Source: Aradus depressus
Taxonomy: Eukaryota; Arthropoda; Insecta; Hemiptera; Aradidae
Direction: 5' to 3'
Length of the DNA stretch: 64,000 nt
NCBI GenBank assembly: GCA_963662175.1
Contig: OY759216.1
Location: 35,853,087 to 35,917,086 of the forward strand
Shown here: positions 53,504-64,000 of the stretch, piece after piece
How the letters are laid out: every line of letters begins with the position of its first letter
Position numbering within the stretch: the first letter of the stretch is position 1
The notes under the pieces: model-generated
Databases searched by the model: none
Seen by the model: only the letters and a program-made list of their open reading frames with translations
Told to the model about the DNA's origin: nothing
Translations under genes and position numbers: made by a program

Positions 53504-56500
53504 ATGCGGTGGCAAGACTGTTTTCCCCTCAACTTATTTCATTATGTAAGTAAATTTGCCTTATGAAATTTCTTTATATTATTATTTATTAAATATATTT
53601 ATTATTCTGACATTATTTTTTTAGTATAAAACCAGACCCTCACGTCTTACTATTTACAATTATAAAGAGGTTGATGCTATCAGAAAAGATATCGATGTAA
53701 GTTTGATTTAGATTCTATTAACCAAAAAGTCTATAATATAATCGTCTAATGCCGTCGTGTTCCATGCCAAAGCAACACAATTTATTTTTAAATTGCATAT
53801 CTTGTTTCAGATTTTAGCGAATTTCGGAGACGTGTGTTTTAGTCTCACTTAAGGCAGTGCAAAAAAGGATTTTGTAAAAATCTGTATTTACCTGATTTGT
53901 GCTCCAAATTTATGATTTGTAGATTTTCCCTAATCCTCACTCATGTATCAGATTACAAATGAAAAGATTTTTTTTCTATTAGTAGTTGATTTTTTAACCA
54001 TTGGCCTTGTGTCTGTCTTACAAAAGCAAATAATCATCTCTGACTTAGCAAAACGACAACTTAAACTGCAATGCACCGAATTATCATTTGGTGATTTAAA
54101 TTTAAAAAAATAGATATGTTAACTTGGGATGAAATAATTTTTTATTATTTAATAATTTTTTCCCCATTTTCCTTACTCAACAGCGTTGGCAGCCCTAAAG
54201 GAGAGTTTTCCAAAAGTTCTTTAATTATATTAATTGCAACAATGTAATTTTAGAGTTTAGAATTTCGAGAACTTCAGAACAAAATAACTTTCTTACATGA
54301 TCTCAACACGAACCTGTCCACTTACTATCGGATGTTAATTCTGAAGAAACTGTTGGCTATATTTATAATTGGCACACTTACTGGAATTTTAGGAGCTTTC
54401 CAAACTATTGTAGTTGAAGAATTTTTTATATTGAAATATGGCTTATTGGAAAACAGTATCCTTTTACTTTCATATTTATATTTAGTTGTTGTGAAACCAG
54501 TGGTTATCTCAACACACACTACTTCGAGAAATAAAGGAGAGAAATTGGAGAGTTCGAGCACTGCTGTAAATTTGATTGAATAAATTCTCGCGTTGATCTA
54601 GTTGACCTGGGTTTTCGATTGTTGTAAATAGTATTTTGTCATCTTTTATTAATTTTTCGAAGTACAGCTCAACCAATTTTAACCAACTTTTGTATGCATA
54701 CATATATAGGGGACCATTGCTATTCAATGTATTAAAAAATAAAGAAATACCTTGGAGCCGTTTTTTTAGATAATTGAGTGGTTGACGCGAAAAAGGTTCT
54801 AAGCGCCACTTTAGTCGAAAATGAGATTCTGTGGAATCAGGTTCTATAGGTCTCTAGGGACTGTGTAGGGAAGTTTTTTTTTGGCCGTTACAGCAGCAGT
54901 TGGTAGTATTGAGCCCACGTCAGCGTTGAGCCTCATGAAAGAAGGTTCAACAGCCACCAGTAATTCTCAACATGGCAGAGGAAGGAAATGTTATTTTGGC
55001 GTTTAGAACCTTTTTCGCGTCAACCACTCAATTGTTGAAATATTGATTTTGTTTAAATACCCGTCAACAACATCCCACTTGTCTATGTACTTATATTGAA
55101 AAAACTAAACATACCCTACATTTCGTTAACACTATTTTCGTTTAGTTCTTAAAAATGGCAGAGTTTTTGGCTACCTGTTTTGGATGTTCAGTGTTGTTGT
55201 ACCAACCATGGGCAGCGCATTTTTGGTTATTTATTTCGAGGTACGTATTTTCTGAATAATTTTTTCTTCAGGGGCAATTAACTGTTTCTTTTTTTCAACT
55301 TTTATTCTTAACTATTTTGTTTATTTTTGTGCAGCTTTATTATTTTGCGTAGGGTTGCCAAGAAATACAATTTTAACCTGAAGACTTGAAAAGTGACTAC
55401 TTTTCGGTCTCCGGGTTTTCATTGTATTTTTCTTTTTCAGTTCAATGAAGTGTTAACATGTTAACCTTTTTATGCAAGACCGGCTCGGAGATAGGATGGC
55501 GGACTTTAACGAGTACCTGACATGTAACAGGCTCGGGACCATCACTTAATGCCCTCATCAAAAGGACGGCGTGCACTATATTACATAAAATAAATATATT
55601 TGACTAATTCAAATTACAGTGCCAACATAAATTATAATTTCGTTTCTTAAATGTATTTTTTTTTTAACTACGAAGAAGCTTTTAGAAACTTAGTAATAAT
55701 TATCTGCTAGCTAATGTGGCAAAATATTATTTTTATTTTGTTGATTTTCTTTTTTATAATTTCATTGTCCGATCAATATTTATATTTTATATTTCTATAT
55801 TGCAGAAACGATTTTGGGAACTGGGGAATAGTTGAATATACATGATATTGGTATAGGCAGAATATAAATATAAGTTATAGTAACAAATATTGTACACCCC
55901 ATCATAATTCCTGCATCCTCATCATTCTTTCCTAGTATTGTTTACGACATTCTTTCCCATCTTGCATTTTCCACTTTCCCAGGATCCTCAGTCTATCCCT
56001 GGCTCCCGTGTTGCTAACACCTCCTTTCTGACTTAGTGAATATAAGTTTCAGTTAAGTGAATGTTAAATAAAGTTCAATTTTTTAAAAAGCAATTACGGT
56101 GTGAACTTTACAAAACTGGCGCAGTCGGTAGGACTTACGCAAACGACCCGTTCAGTGCATATCAACAAGTTTTCATTTTCAAGTGATTAATTGCGTGTCC
56201 ACCCAGCGACGAAGGGAATCGCTACATCCCATTGTAGAAGTCTCCTCACCGAAGTAGCAGCACTACATTGGGAGACGTAGAACTCCAGGTCTCTATCAAC
56301 GCGATATGGTAGCACTGGCAATTCTATTGTAAGTAGTTTTAAGTATACTAGCATAAGAAATATTTTATTGGACAATTTTATTTCGTAGATTTAATTAATA
56401 TTAATATTAGGTAGTATAATTAAATATTAAATTTAAATTTTAGATTATTTTATTACACACACAAATCACATCAATATGACAACGAGCAAAGATATACTAC

Positions 56501-59500
56501 AGGCAGCTCAATTAACCATGCCTACCCCCGTCTTGAAAAAAGAATACCTGGGTATGATCCCAGACTTCTTCGGAGAACCGGAACACCTCAGTAGGTTCCT
56601 AACCATTAGCGAAAAATTAGTCAACAAATTTTATAATTTTCAGAACTCATCAGATTTCCAAAATGAATTCTTGATGGCCTCCCTTTTAGCTAAAATTAAA
56701 GGTCCCGCCGCGGAAATAATAGCGACAAATACCATAGGAACTTGGGCTGAACTTAAACAAGCTCTTCTCAATGGCTATGCAGATCGAAGAGACTGCTTTA
56801 CCCTTCAAATAGAACTGTGCGATCAAAAACAACACAGTGAAACGACATTCGATTTTTACCAAAAAATCCAAAAAACTCTAAATTTATTAATTTTGTATTA
56901 CAGAAACCATTTCCAAGAACACCTGATTCTAACCGAATTCTCTAGGAAGCTCGCACTCAGAGTTCTTTTGAGAGGCTTAAAAGAGCCTTTCGGTTCACAC
57001 CTCAGGGCCAGGAACCCCGAGAGCTTAGAATCCGCTCTCAATATGCTGACCAATGACATACAATACAATAAACAAGACACACACACACCCACACGCACAG
57101 CTCACAAATTCGAGCAAAAACCCTTCCTCGACAATAGGCAGAGACCCGCGTCCCAACATGCCTTATCAACCGCCAATACACAGACAGATAACTAGGTCAT
57201 TCAACCCCTCATACCAAACCAGGTTACCTCACTCATTCAACACATTCCGACCACAACAACCTTCAATTAGTACTCCAAACAGACCACAAAACTTTCAAAC
57301 GCCACTTCCAAGTAGGCAAACACCATTATATACACCAACACCTATGAGCATATCAACAAGATATGCTAGGCCCGCACAAACTCAATACAGACCCAACTTT
57401 AGACAGAACTATACAATAGGAGAATTGAACAACTTAGAACCAAATCCTGAAATAGAAACCCCAGAAAATCCTATCTTACCAGACTACCAACCCGATTACG
57501 ATTATCATGCCGAATCAGGGTACGGTGACCCACAACCACTGACCATGAATGAATATCAAAATGACCCAACAATGACAGAAAATTATTGTTTAGAGGAAAA
57601 GGCCTCGGTGCAGAGCCCTGCTTTAATTTGACCAACCTGACGTAAAACTGTATCCAAAACCGTCCTAGGACATGACGTAAAACTGTATCCAAACCGTCCT
57701 AGGACATGACGTAAAACTGTATCCACCGTCCTAGGACATGACGTAAAACTGTATCCACCGTCCTAGGACTGACGTAAAACTGTATTCACCGTCCTAGGAC
57801 ATGACGTAAAACTGTATCCAAACCGTCCTAGGACATGACGTAAAACTGTATCCAAAACCGTCCTAGGACATGACGTAAAACTGTATCCAATGTCCTAGGA
57901 TATGACGTTAAACTGCAACTACCAGTAGTTCGTAAGTTAACTAGTAGTTAATTAATAAGTTAATAAATAAAAAATTTAATAATAAGTCAAATAAAAATAA
58001 ATAAAGTAATTAAAGAATTGAATATTAAGAAATAAAAGATATTTAGAAATATAATAAAGATAGAATTACAAGAATTATTATGAATAAGAGAAATATTAAG
58101 AAAATATTATATTAAGAGTTATTAGCAATCTTCTTTGAGCGCATATCATTAGGCGATTGTTAATAAGGACAAATAATTATAAAAAATAAAAATAAATAAA
58201 AGAAAAAATAAGAATAAGAAATATTATAAATAAAGAATTAATTAAAAGAAAAGAAAAGAATGAAATGAAAATCATTATAATTAAAAATAAATGATAATAA
58301 ATATAAAAAAAATGTATATTATAAATAATTAAAATAATTAAACCTTGGACAACATCGACACTGAATGAATATCTAGGTCAAATGTTGCAAAAAGAAAATA
58401 AAGAAAAGAATAATTAATTAAAGAAAAGCATATTATAAGTAAAAAGAACAATTACGAAAACTTAAAATAATTATAAGAAAAAAAAATTAAGTAGTAAAGT
58501 AAGAAATAAAAAAAAAAAAAAAAAAAAGAGGAAAAAGTAGAAAAGTAGTTAGGAAAATAAGTAATACAATTAATTCAAATAAATAATTGTAGAGTAAATA
58601 TTAAAAATACTTATGAAATAAAATCATTTAAAATTTAAGTTATAAATTTAACATAATTATAATTACCATAAAAAAATTAATTAATACTTTAATTCTCAAT
58701 ATAAAAATTTAACTAAATAATAAAATTTAATTAACAATCATTATTATCATGTTGTAGAATGCCCCTCTGCATAATCTTCACTACACTTAGTGATGCGGCA
58801 TACATACAAGACATTACTCAAAACCTAGGGATTCTACCCATCAACCTAGGACCAGCAAAACTACAGATTTCACAACATACCTTCATACACTATTTCAATC
58901 TACAAGAACTATACAAAGAATTTAGTAATACAAATGCTCAATACAAAACATTATTAGAAACTATTCACTACTTATTCTATAATAAAATAACACTAGAAGA
59001 TTTCAAAAATTATCAAAATTTAATTAGTATAACGAGAGATAGTATAAAAGAAAAAATAGACAATATCAAAATTCATTCTGATGCTAAAAGAAGTAAAAGA
59101 GGGCTAATCAACGGATTAGGCTCAATAATTAAAGCCATTACAGGAAACTTAGATTCTAAAGACGGTGACCATTATGACACCCTACTCCAACACATTTCAG
59201 AGAATGAACACAATTTACAAGACCAAGTAAAATCTCAATACTCAATCAATAGCGAAATTATCAAAGCTTATAACGAAACCTTGTCAACTATTCAACTTAA
59301 CAATATAGAAATCAAAAACAAAATTTTACATTTAAATTCAGAAACGGTAAACGAAATTCTCATCCAGAAAACAAAAAACTTATTCTATCAAATACAAACA
59401 CACCTATTTTCAATGTTTCACATCCTTCAAGATGTAGAAAACTCAATCACTTTTTGCAAATTAAAAACCATGCACCCAAGTATTATAACAACACACCAAC

Positions 59501-62500
59501 TATTCAATGAAATAAAAAAAATTGCTAGTCACTACAAAGATCAAACACCTTTCACATTAGATTATAAGAATATACTAAATTTCGAAACTTTGAAAAAGGT
59601 ACAATGTAAAATAGATGTGAACCAAATAATTTACTTTCTAACTCTCCCCATAAATTCAAAAAACGAATATTACATGTAAAGTTTATTTTCTATACCAACT
59701 TTGCATGAAAACCAATTCACAACTATTATACCGAATATCAACTATTTACTAACCCCTATAGATAAGTCATTAGTTATTAAATTCTTAACTGGTAAATGTG
59801 AACTAGTACAGTGCTACCAATGTTCTTATGACCTGCTATCACATTATCAACCTTCCTGCGAACGAGATATCATCCTCAAAGAAAACACATCATCGTGTCA
59901 ATACACCGACTTGGACATACGAGAAAATTTTATAGAGCCTGTTGCGGACACGAACCAACTTATTACAATCTTCCCTCACAACGGAGAAATTAAAATCACC
60001 AGTGAGACATCGCTTGAAACGCGGCAGCTGTTTGGAATTCATCTTATCACCCTAAGTCCCAACGAACAACTCGTCTTTAACGACATCTCTTTCCACTACT
60101 CGTCCAACTCTTCTGGAAAACCACACACCATCAACAACTTTAAGTTACATCTCGACACCAATCAACATACTAATTTTACTTTATTATTAAAACCCGTAAC
60201 ACTTAGAACTATAAATACTAACCCAATTGTACCGATAGAAAATAAGTTGAATCATTTTATTATTCCTAGTATTTGGACTTCAACCCTTTATATTTTCATC
60301 ATTATTAGTATCATATTTTTCATTATAAAATTTAAATTCTTTGGTAAGTCCTTGGACAGACAGCCTGTTCACAATGTAACTGTCGATCTAAGACACCCTC
60401 CTTCTCACCACCACCTTCCAGGTGATGCCTCAATTTAGGGGTGGAGGAGTTATAGTAACAAATATTGTACACCCCATCATAATTCCTGCATCCTCATCAT
60501 TCTTTCCTAGTATTGTTTACGACATTCTTTCCCATCTTGCATTTTCCACTTTCCCAGGATCCTCAGTCTATCCCTGGCTCCCGTGTTGCTAACACCTCCT
60601 TTCTGACTTAGTGAATATAAGTTTCAGTTAAGTGAATGTTAAATAAAGTTCAATTTTTTAAAAAGCAATTACGGTGTGAACTTTACAAAACTTATATTTA
60701 TATTCTGATGATCACACTTCTCTGCAATATATACATATATTTATTTATTTTTAAAAATTATAATTTGAAATTTCATTTGTTGATATGTTTTAGCCCTCCG
60801 CTAAAGGTACAGGCATTAGTTACATAATTGCATTTTTAAACGGAACCAACGTCCCCGGGTTTATGAAGGTGCGAGTCTTCGTTGTCAAATATGTCAGCAC
60901 TTTTCTTTCTTCCGCAGCTAATCTACCCGGAGGAAGGGTAATAACACATTGTATTATTCTTATAATAGAATCAGTTCAATATAAGTTGGTTATTTGTTAT
61001 GAATTATTCTGTGAGACATTTGTGCTGCAAAGTTGCTAGTTCTTTAGGCGTGTATGTCCCTTAACGAATAAATGGCGACCCTGCCTCAAATGTGTTGCGA
61101 ATGTCTGAAGTATCATGTTTTCTTTTTTACTAATATAGTTTTTGTTGACATTGTTCGACCAGGAAGAACCCTTTGTCCACGTTGGTGCTCTGCTTGGCGC
61201 CTCGCTGGCCTCTTTTCGCTTCCCCTTCACAGAAAGGCGGCCCTTCTCCTGTTTCTCTGGAGGAGCTGGACGAAGAGATCTGGCCACTGCAGGCGCTGCT
61301 GCTGGCGTGGCAGCTGCCTTCGGAACCCCTATAGGTATACTATTAACACTTCTGTTGTAAATTCAGGTAATTATATTTTATTTTAACTGAATTCTGTACA
61401 CCATTAATTAATGAATTTTGTTAGATTCGATGTTACACGTTCATAACTTCTGAAAATGATTGAATGTATCGATTGGAAAAAATTGTGGGTGTGCGGGTAA
61501 CGAGCCAGCGACAGACGCTGCGGCTATGCCAAGACACTGTTCATAGCTTCCTGAACACTCCTCCCATTTTCAAATGACTATTTATGTACTATAGCTTCTG
61601 AGCTCAAGATCGTGGGTTCGAAACCCGACCGAGGCCCTTAGTTTATTTTATCTGGGAGACCCCTACCCTAGGTGTATAATAATTTAGGGTAGGTAGAAGT
61701 TAGGACTCCCATAGTAGAGTCGGGCTCATGTCTACCAGAGCGACGAAAGAACGCTTTGAGAGTAGTAGGCGATATAGACTCGTAGTTAAAGCACGGACAT
61801 GACTCACAATAACTAACCAACTATATTATGCATGTATATTCATTTCTTAATGCTACATTTTAAATAACATTTCTAAATATACATTTTTCATTTTTATTTT
61901 TTATTTTTTTAGCTAGTTTTTTAGAGTTAATTTCTATCAAGCATTATTTGGTCCAATTTTGGAAGCAACTTCAAAAAGCCACTTTATGGCTTTTTTTGAT
62001 CTGATTATAGCTATATAATTAAATTATTAATTATAATTTTAAAATATAAGTATAGGGAGTATACTCGCTGGGTGATTTCTCCCCTCTTGACATTTTGACA
62101 TTGCCATTATCTCTCTTTCAGCACATTTGTTTGTTGTATTTATTTTTATAAAGTTGTATATATATATATTTGTAAGTAAAAAATGTATATATATTATTGA
62201 ATATTGACAGGTGCTCTTCTGTTTTGCCTGGAAGAAGGTTTAACATTTTGGACTCCTGAATTGACATTTATGGTTTTTATTTGTACTCTGTTTTCAACTT
62301 TTTTCCTTCATCTGATCATTACATACTACAAACATGGATTAGGTAAGTGACACATTTTTGAACGGCAGTTAGAAAGATAACACAGAAAGATAAGACGTTT
62401 AGTAAGGGGTGTGCACCCTCGTGGAACGTTGGTTGGACGGGGGTAAAGTGCAGGGGTGGCAGATGGCACAAAGGCTGCATGCCTTCCCGCCTAAGGTCCC

Positions 62501-63703
62501 CCCAGTCTCAATATTGCCCGCTGTCGCCTGTGAAACCACTGGGAGGTTTTTATTACCATGATGAGGTGATAGTGCACTTGCCAAATTAAAATGAACCAAC
62601 TATACGTTCATTATCCTACTCGATACCAGATGAAAGTAGAGAAGCATGAACGATATGTGTGTATGGTAAATTTAAAATGAAGGAAGTGTAATAATACTAT
62701 TTTCAAGCAATCTGATTACAGTTGAGCCGTTGATAGCCAAAACCGGATTAATCTAAAATTGTCCTCTTTCAATTAATGATTCCTATAGTTGACATTTTCT
62801 GTAGAGATATTGTGAAATACTAATAAAAAATAGAGAAAAACATTTTTTTTTTTTAAATATTGTCTATTTCACAAAATATATATAATATATGGAAGTACTT
62901 TCGGTATTGCCACCATCTTCATTTGGATAATAAATTAGTTACGTCTAATGACAACAATTTACCCCCTGGTTGTATATTTAATGTTTAGATTTTTCCTACA
63001 AAATCTAACGAGTTTAAGACCGTGTGTGAGGGTTGAAATTATATGAATGATCTGAGTTTTCTCTTAAGAAGTTTTGATGATTTTTAGATGGGGGAGTTAA
63101 TAAATGGTACAACGTGTCTAATGAAGATGTTATCTTTGTGGATGATGGGTAAATCTGTTAGTTCGGGAGTTGTGCTATTCATTACTATGACTTAGACGTA
63201 CCTTTTGTAATAAAAGTAGATTTGGAAACTGTATTTGTTCAGTCGTCGCTGAAGATGATAGCAATACAGAAAGTACTTCCATATATTCTCTTTATTTTTT
63301 ATCATTTTTGATCACATTTTAGCACCAATTCTTTCAGAAAAATTAAACTTATGGATTGAACACTTCTTGTAGAAAAACACAACATGTTCACCTGCTGATA
63401 TCATAGCACACGACTATGTTCCATAAAACGGATTCAACTAATAATGTCTTGAACTATTCCGCTTTTGGCTGCCAACTCTACATACTCTTTTGAAAATCAT
63501 CATTCTCTTTCAATTTGTAATATTAATTGTTTTTATTTTTTAGTTGGAACAGTTCATGTCTACCTGTTCTTTGGTCTTCGGAATCTATCACTGACCTATT
63601 TGTACACGGAAATACCTGTTTTTATATTTATAGGCATTATTGGGTCCCTATCCGGCTCTTTGTGGAACTACGGCTACATGGTGCTGTACAGAGGAAAGTC
63701 TTG
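53504..63703 (+). CDS. ClC-6/7-like chloride/proton antiporter, 5' part
   Basis: Intracellular ClC family transporter, best compared with lysosomal ClC-7. Exons: 53504-53545 (tentative start), 53625-53696, 54254-54455, 55146-55240, 60794-60937, 61163-61334, 62211-62342 and 63544-63703, the last running into more gene beyond the edge. All phases agree, giving about 339 residues. Hallmarks: a first membrane helix with IGTLTGILGAFQTIVVEE; KGTGIS in place of GSGIP; GREEPFVHVG in place of GKEGPxxHxG, keeping the gating Glu; AGAAAGVAAAFGTPIG; and LLFCLEEG with the proton Glu. Substitutions in the two pore motifs make it a divergent member. The N-terminus is shorter than in ClC-7, so upstream exons may be missed. 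The fourth intron holds an errantivirus. Confidence 0.85.
54772..55033. mobile_element. MITE with 36-bp terminal inverted repeats
   Basis: aattgagtggttgacgcgaa at 54772 is mirrored by ttcgcgtcaaccactcaatt ending at 55033. The 36-bp arms differ at one base or so. The 190-bp interior is non-coding. It lies in ClC intron 3. Target duplication not resolved. Confidence 0.8.
55500..55574 (-). repeat. SINE fragment
   Basis: taacgagtacctgacat, ggctcgggaccatc and aaaggacggcgtgc match the middle of the SINE, minus strand. Confidence 0.65.
55873..56117 (+). repeat. 5' LTR of errantivirus
   Basis: Begins agttatagtaac and ends ttacaaaact, the AGT...ACT ends usual in this group. Contains an aataaa at about 56070. 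Confidence 0.92.
56117..56135 (+). promoter_or_regulatory. Primer binding site
   Basis: tggcgcagtcggtagg directly after the 5' LTR matches the tRNA-Ser-type primer site used by the 17.6/297/ZAM group of errantiviruses. Confidence 0.8.
56329..56334 (+). promoter_or_regulatory. Candidate splice donor for env mRNA
   Basis: gtaagt in the leader, 23 bases after an ATG at 56306. The acceptor would be the ag at 58756-58757. The phase from that ATG is compatible with the env frame, so the spliced message may gain a few hydrophobic N-terminal residues from the leader. Confidence 0.5.
56476..57195 (+). pseudogene. gag: gag, frame-disrupted
   Basis: 239-codon frame of an errantivirus-type capsid/matrix protein without zinc knuckles. 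It has an N-terminal region containing IPDFFGEPEHLSRFL and a downstream helical region with SLLAKIKGPAAEI. The frame stops early at 57193-57195. A second open frame, shifted by one and extending to 57631, carries the Gag-like proline- and asparagine-rich tail. A run of cacacaca at about 57078-57090 lies in the overlap and is a likely slippage site. Gag here is therefore either frameshifted by mutation or expressed by programmed shifting; mutation is more likely. Confidence 0.8.
57053..57631 (+). pseudogene. gag: gag C-terminal part in shifted frame
   Basis: Proline-, glutamine- and asparagine-rich tail ending EEKASVQSPALI. It has no zinc finger or protease motif and is in frame +1 relative to the upstream gag frame. 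It is read here as the displaced end of gag rather than a separate gene. Confidence 0.65.
57639..57915. repeat. About 34-bp minisatellite inside the errantivirus
   Basis: About nine units of gacgtaaaactgtatcc followed by a variable spacer and cgtcctagga. The array starts eight bases past the gag stop, where pol would normally begin. Confidence 0.9.
57916..58750. other. AT-rich spacer replacing pol
   Basis: About 830 bp, mostly A with T, including a run of about 18 A near 58509. No open frame or pol motif is visible on either strand. Origin unknown. Confidence 0.6.
58759..60438 (+). pseudogene. env: env, one in-frame stop
   Basis: Envelope glycoprotein of errantivirus type, related to baculovirus F-like fusion proteins. 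The frame runs 306 codons to a TAA at 59677-59679 and continues open in the same frame to 60438. Visible features: a hydrophobic N-terminal signal region; a furin-type site R-S-K-R (residues 111-114) followed by a glycine-rich segment like a fusion peptide; a cysteine-containing second half; and a transmembrane segment at about 60283-60340 followed by a short cytoplasmic tail. The single stop makes a truncated, unanchored product likely unless read through. Confidence 0.85.
60437..60447 (+). promoter_or_regulatory. Polypurine tract
   Basis: aggggtggagg immediately before the 3' LTR, the expected primer for plus-strand synthesis. Confidence 0.75.
60448..60692 (+). repeat. 3' LTR of errantivirus
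   Basis: 245 bp, same start and end as the 5' LTR and no difference found by eye. Confidence 0.92.
61589..61812 (+). repeat. SINE with internal deletion
   Basis: It begins agcttctgagctcaaga, has an intact B box (gggttcgaaaccc), then jumps from atctgggag to acccctaccc, losing about 80 bp of the body. Lies in ClC intron 5. Confidence 0.8.
61813..62210. other. ClC intron, no feature
   Basis: AT-rich sequence with a short tatatata run at 62158-62168. Nothing else recognised. Confidence 0.4.
62343..63543. other. ClC intron, no supported feature
   Basis: A GC-richer patch (62400-62600, with ggtggcagatggcaca) is unlike its surroundings but is not recognised. The rest is AT-rich. Confidence 0.35.
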
Positions 63704-63879
63704 GTAACATACATATATTTTTATATTAATGTTCCTACACATTTTTTTATTGTTATTCCAAGGTCATTTCATGTGTAATGAACGAAGCCCTAGGTCTCCG
63801 ATTTAAAAAATATTTTACGTGCGTTTAGGTCCATTTTTTCTGAGAAAAAACAATACCAAGGCCCCATTAATGCTGAGAT

Positions 63880-64000
63880 AGGCCCTTGCCTACTGCGCTC
63901 AAAATCAGGGATTCAAACCCGTCCGAGGATCTCAGATTTTTTTTTTGGGAAGTAAAAAAAAGACGTGAGCACTCTCGTGTTATAGGCAGTATGACTTTAT
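63880..64000 (+). repeat. Diverged SINE-like fragment at right edge
   Basis: ggcccttgcctactgcgctcaaaatc and ggattcaaacccgtccgagg parallel the anticodon-arm and B-box region of the SINE, with many changes. It is cut by the window edge. Confidence 0.45.

Larger units (their letters stand above)
55873..60692 (+). mobile_element. Gypsy-family errantivirus, gag-env, pol deleted
   Basis: Two 245-bp LTRs, a tata target duplication on both sides (55869-55872, 60693-60696), a tRNA-Ser-like primer site, gag, env and a polypurine tract define an insect endogenous retrovirus. The 4.8-kb length and the complete lack of protease, reverse transcriptase, RNase H and integrase sequences show that pol is gone. 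In its place is a minisatellite plus an extremely AT-rich spacer. The LTRs look identical base for base, so insertion is recent. Any mobility would need enzymes from a complete relative. It is inserted in sense orientation in the fourth ClC intron. Confidence 0.92.

Noticed and set aside
57916..58750. Decayed pol of the errantivirus
   Set aside because: No pol motif in any frame and composition too A/T-extreme; treated as spacer of unknown origin.
61072..61386. 104-codon plus-strand frame
   Set aside because: Alternative frame over ClC exon 61163-61334, which matches the family in another frame.

Overview
The window is a stretch of an arthropod nuclear genome, almost certainly insect. It is AT-rich, has intron-bearing genes with GT-AG (and one GC-AG) splice sites, many transposons, an insect-type gypsy-family (errantivirus) insertion with a tRNA-Ser-like primer site, and a SINE whose tail resembles the insect telomere repeat (CCTAA/TTAGG). 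A hemimetabolous order such as Hemiptera would fit, but the order is inference only.

Layout, left to right. (1) 1-3900: repeats only, including a 276-bp inverted-repeat element carrying two hammerhead-ribozyme sequences. (2) 3935-28002, minus strand: two tandem paralogous short-chain dehydrogenase/reductase genes of the DHRS11/farnesol-dehydrogenase type. Copy A (3935-7862) shows four exons and lacks its last two within the window. Copy B (20468-28002) is complete (6 exons, 248 aa). Between and inside them are hAT MITEs, a 240-bp triplication, and two Helitron-like elements built largely of minisatellites, one with a nested R1-type LINE. (3) 30115-43936, plus strand: an armadillo-type gene resembling RSPH14 (axonemal radial spoke) with two alternative, duplicated pairs of terminal exons. 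(4) 45002-46683 minus: BUD31/G10 splicing factor, complete, 144 aa. (5) 47394-51817 plus: SAE1 (SUMO E1 subunit), complete, 333 aa, head-to-head with BUD31. (6) 53504-63703 plus: the 5' part of a ClC-6/7-like chloride/proton transporter, running off the right edge. One of its introns contains a gag-env errantivirus that has lost all of pol but has identical LTRs.

A tRNA-derived SINE family recurs at least 15 times on both strands, in introns and between genes. All splice phases were checked by hand and agree in every multi-exon model given here. Gene names rest on recognised protein families, since no database search was possible.

The genes do not form one pathway: BUD31 and SAE1 are housekeeping, the SDR pair is metabolic, RSPH14-like is axonemal, and the ClC protein is lysosomal or endosomal by family. 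The strongest unusual signals are the paired antisense hammerhead motifs in a short retroposed element, a second hammerhead-like locus with the same plan, the duplicated terminal exons of the RSPH14-like gene, the pol-less errantivirus, and the Helitrons carrying G-quadruplex and coding-compatible minisatellites.
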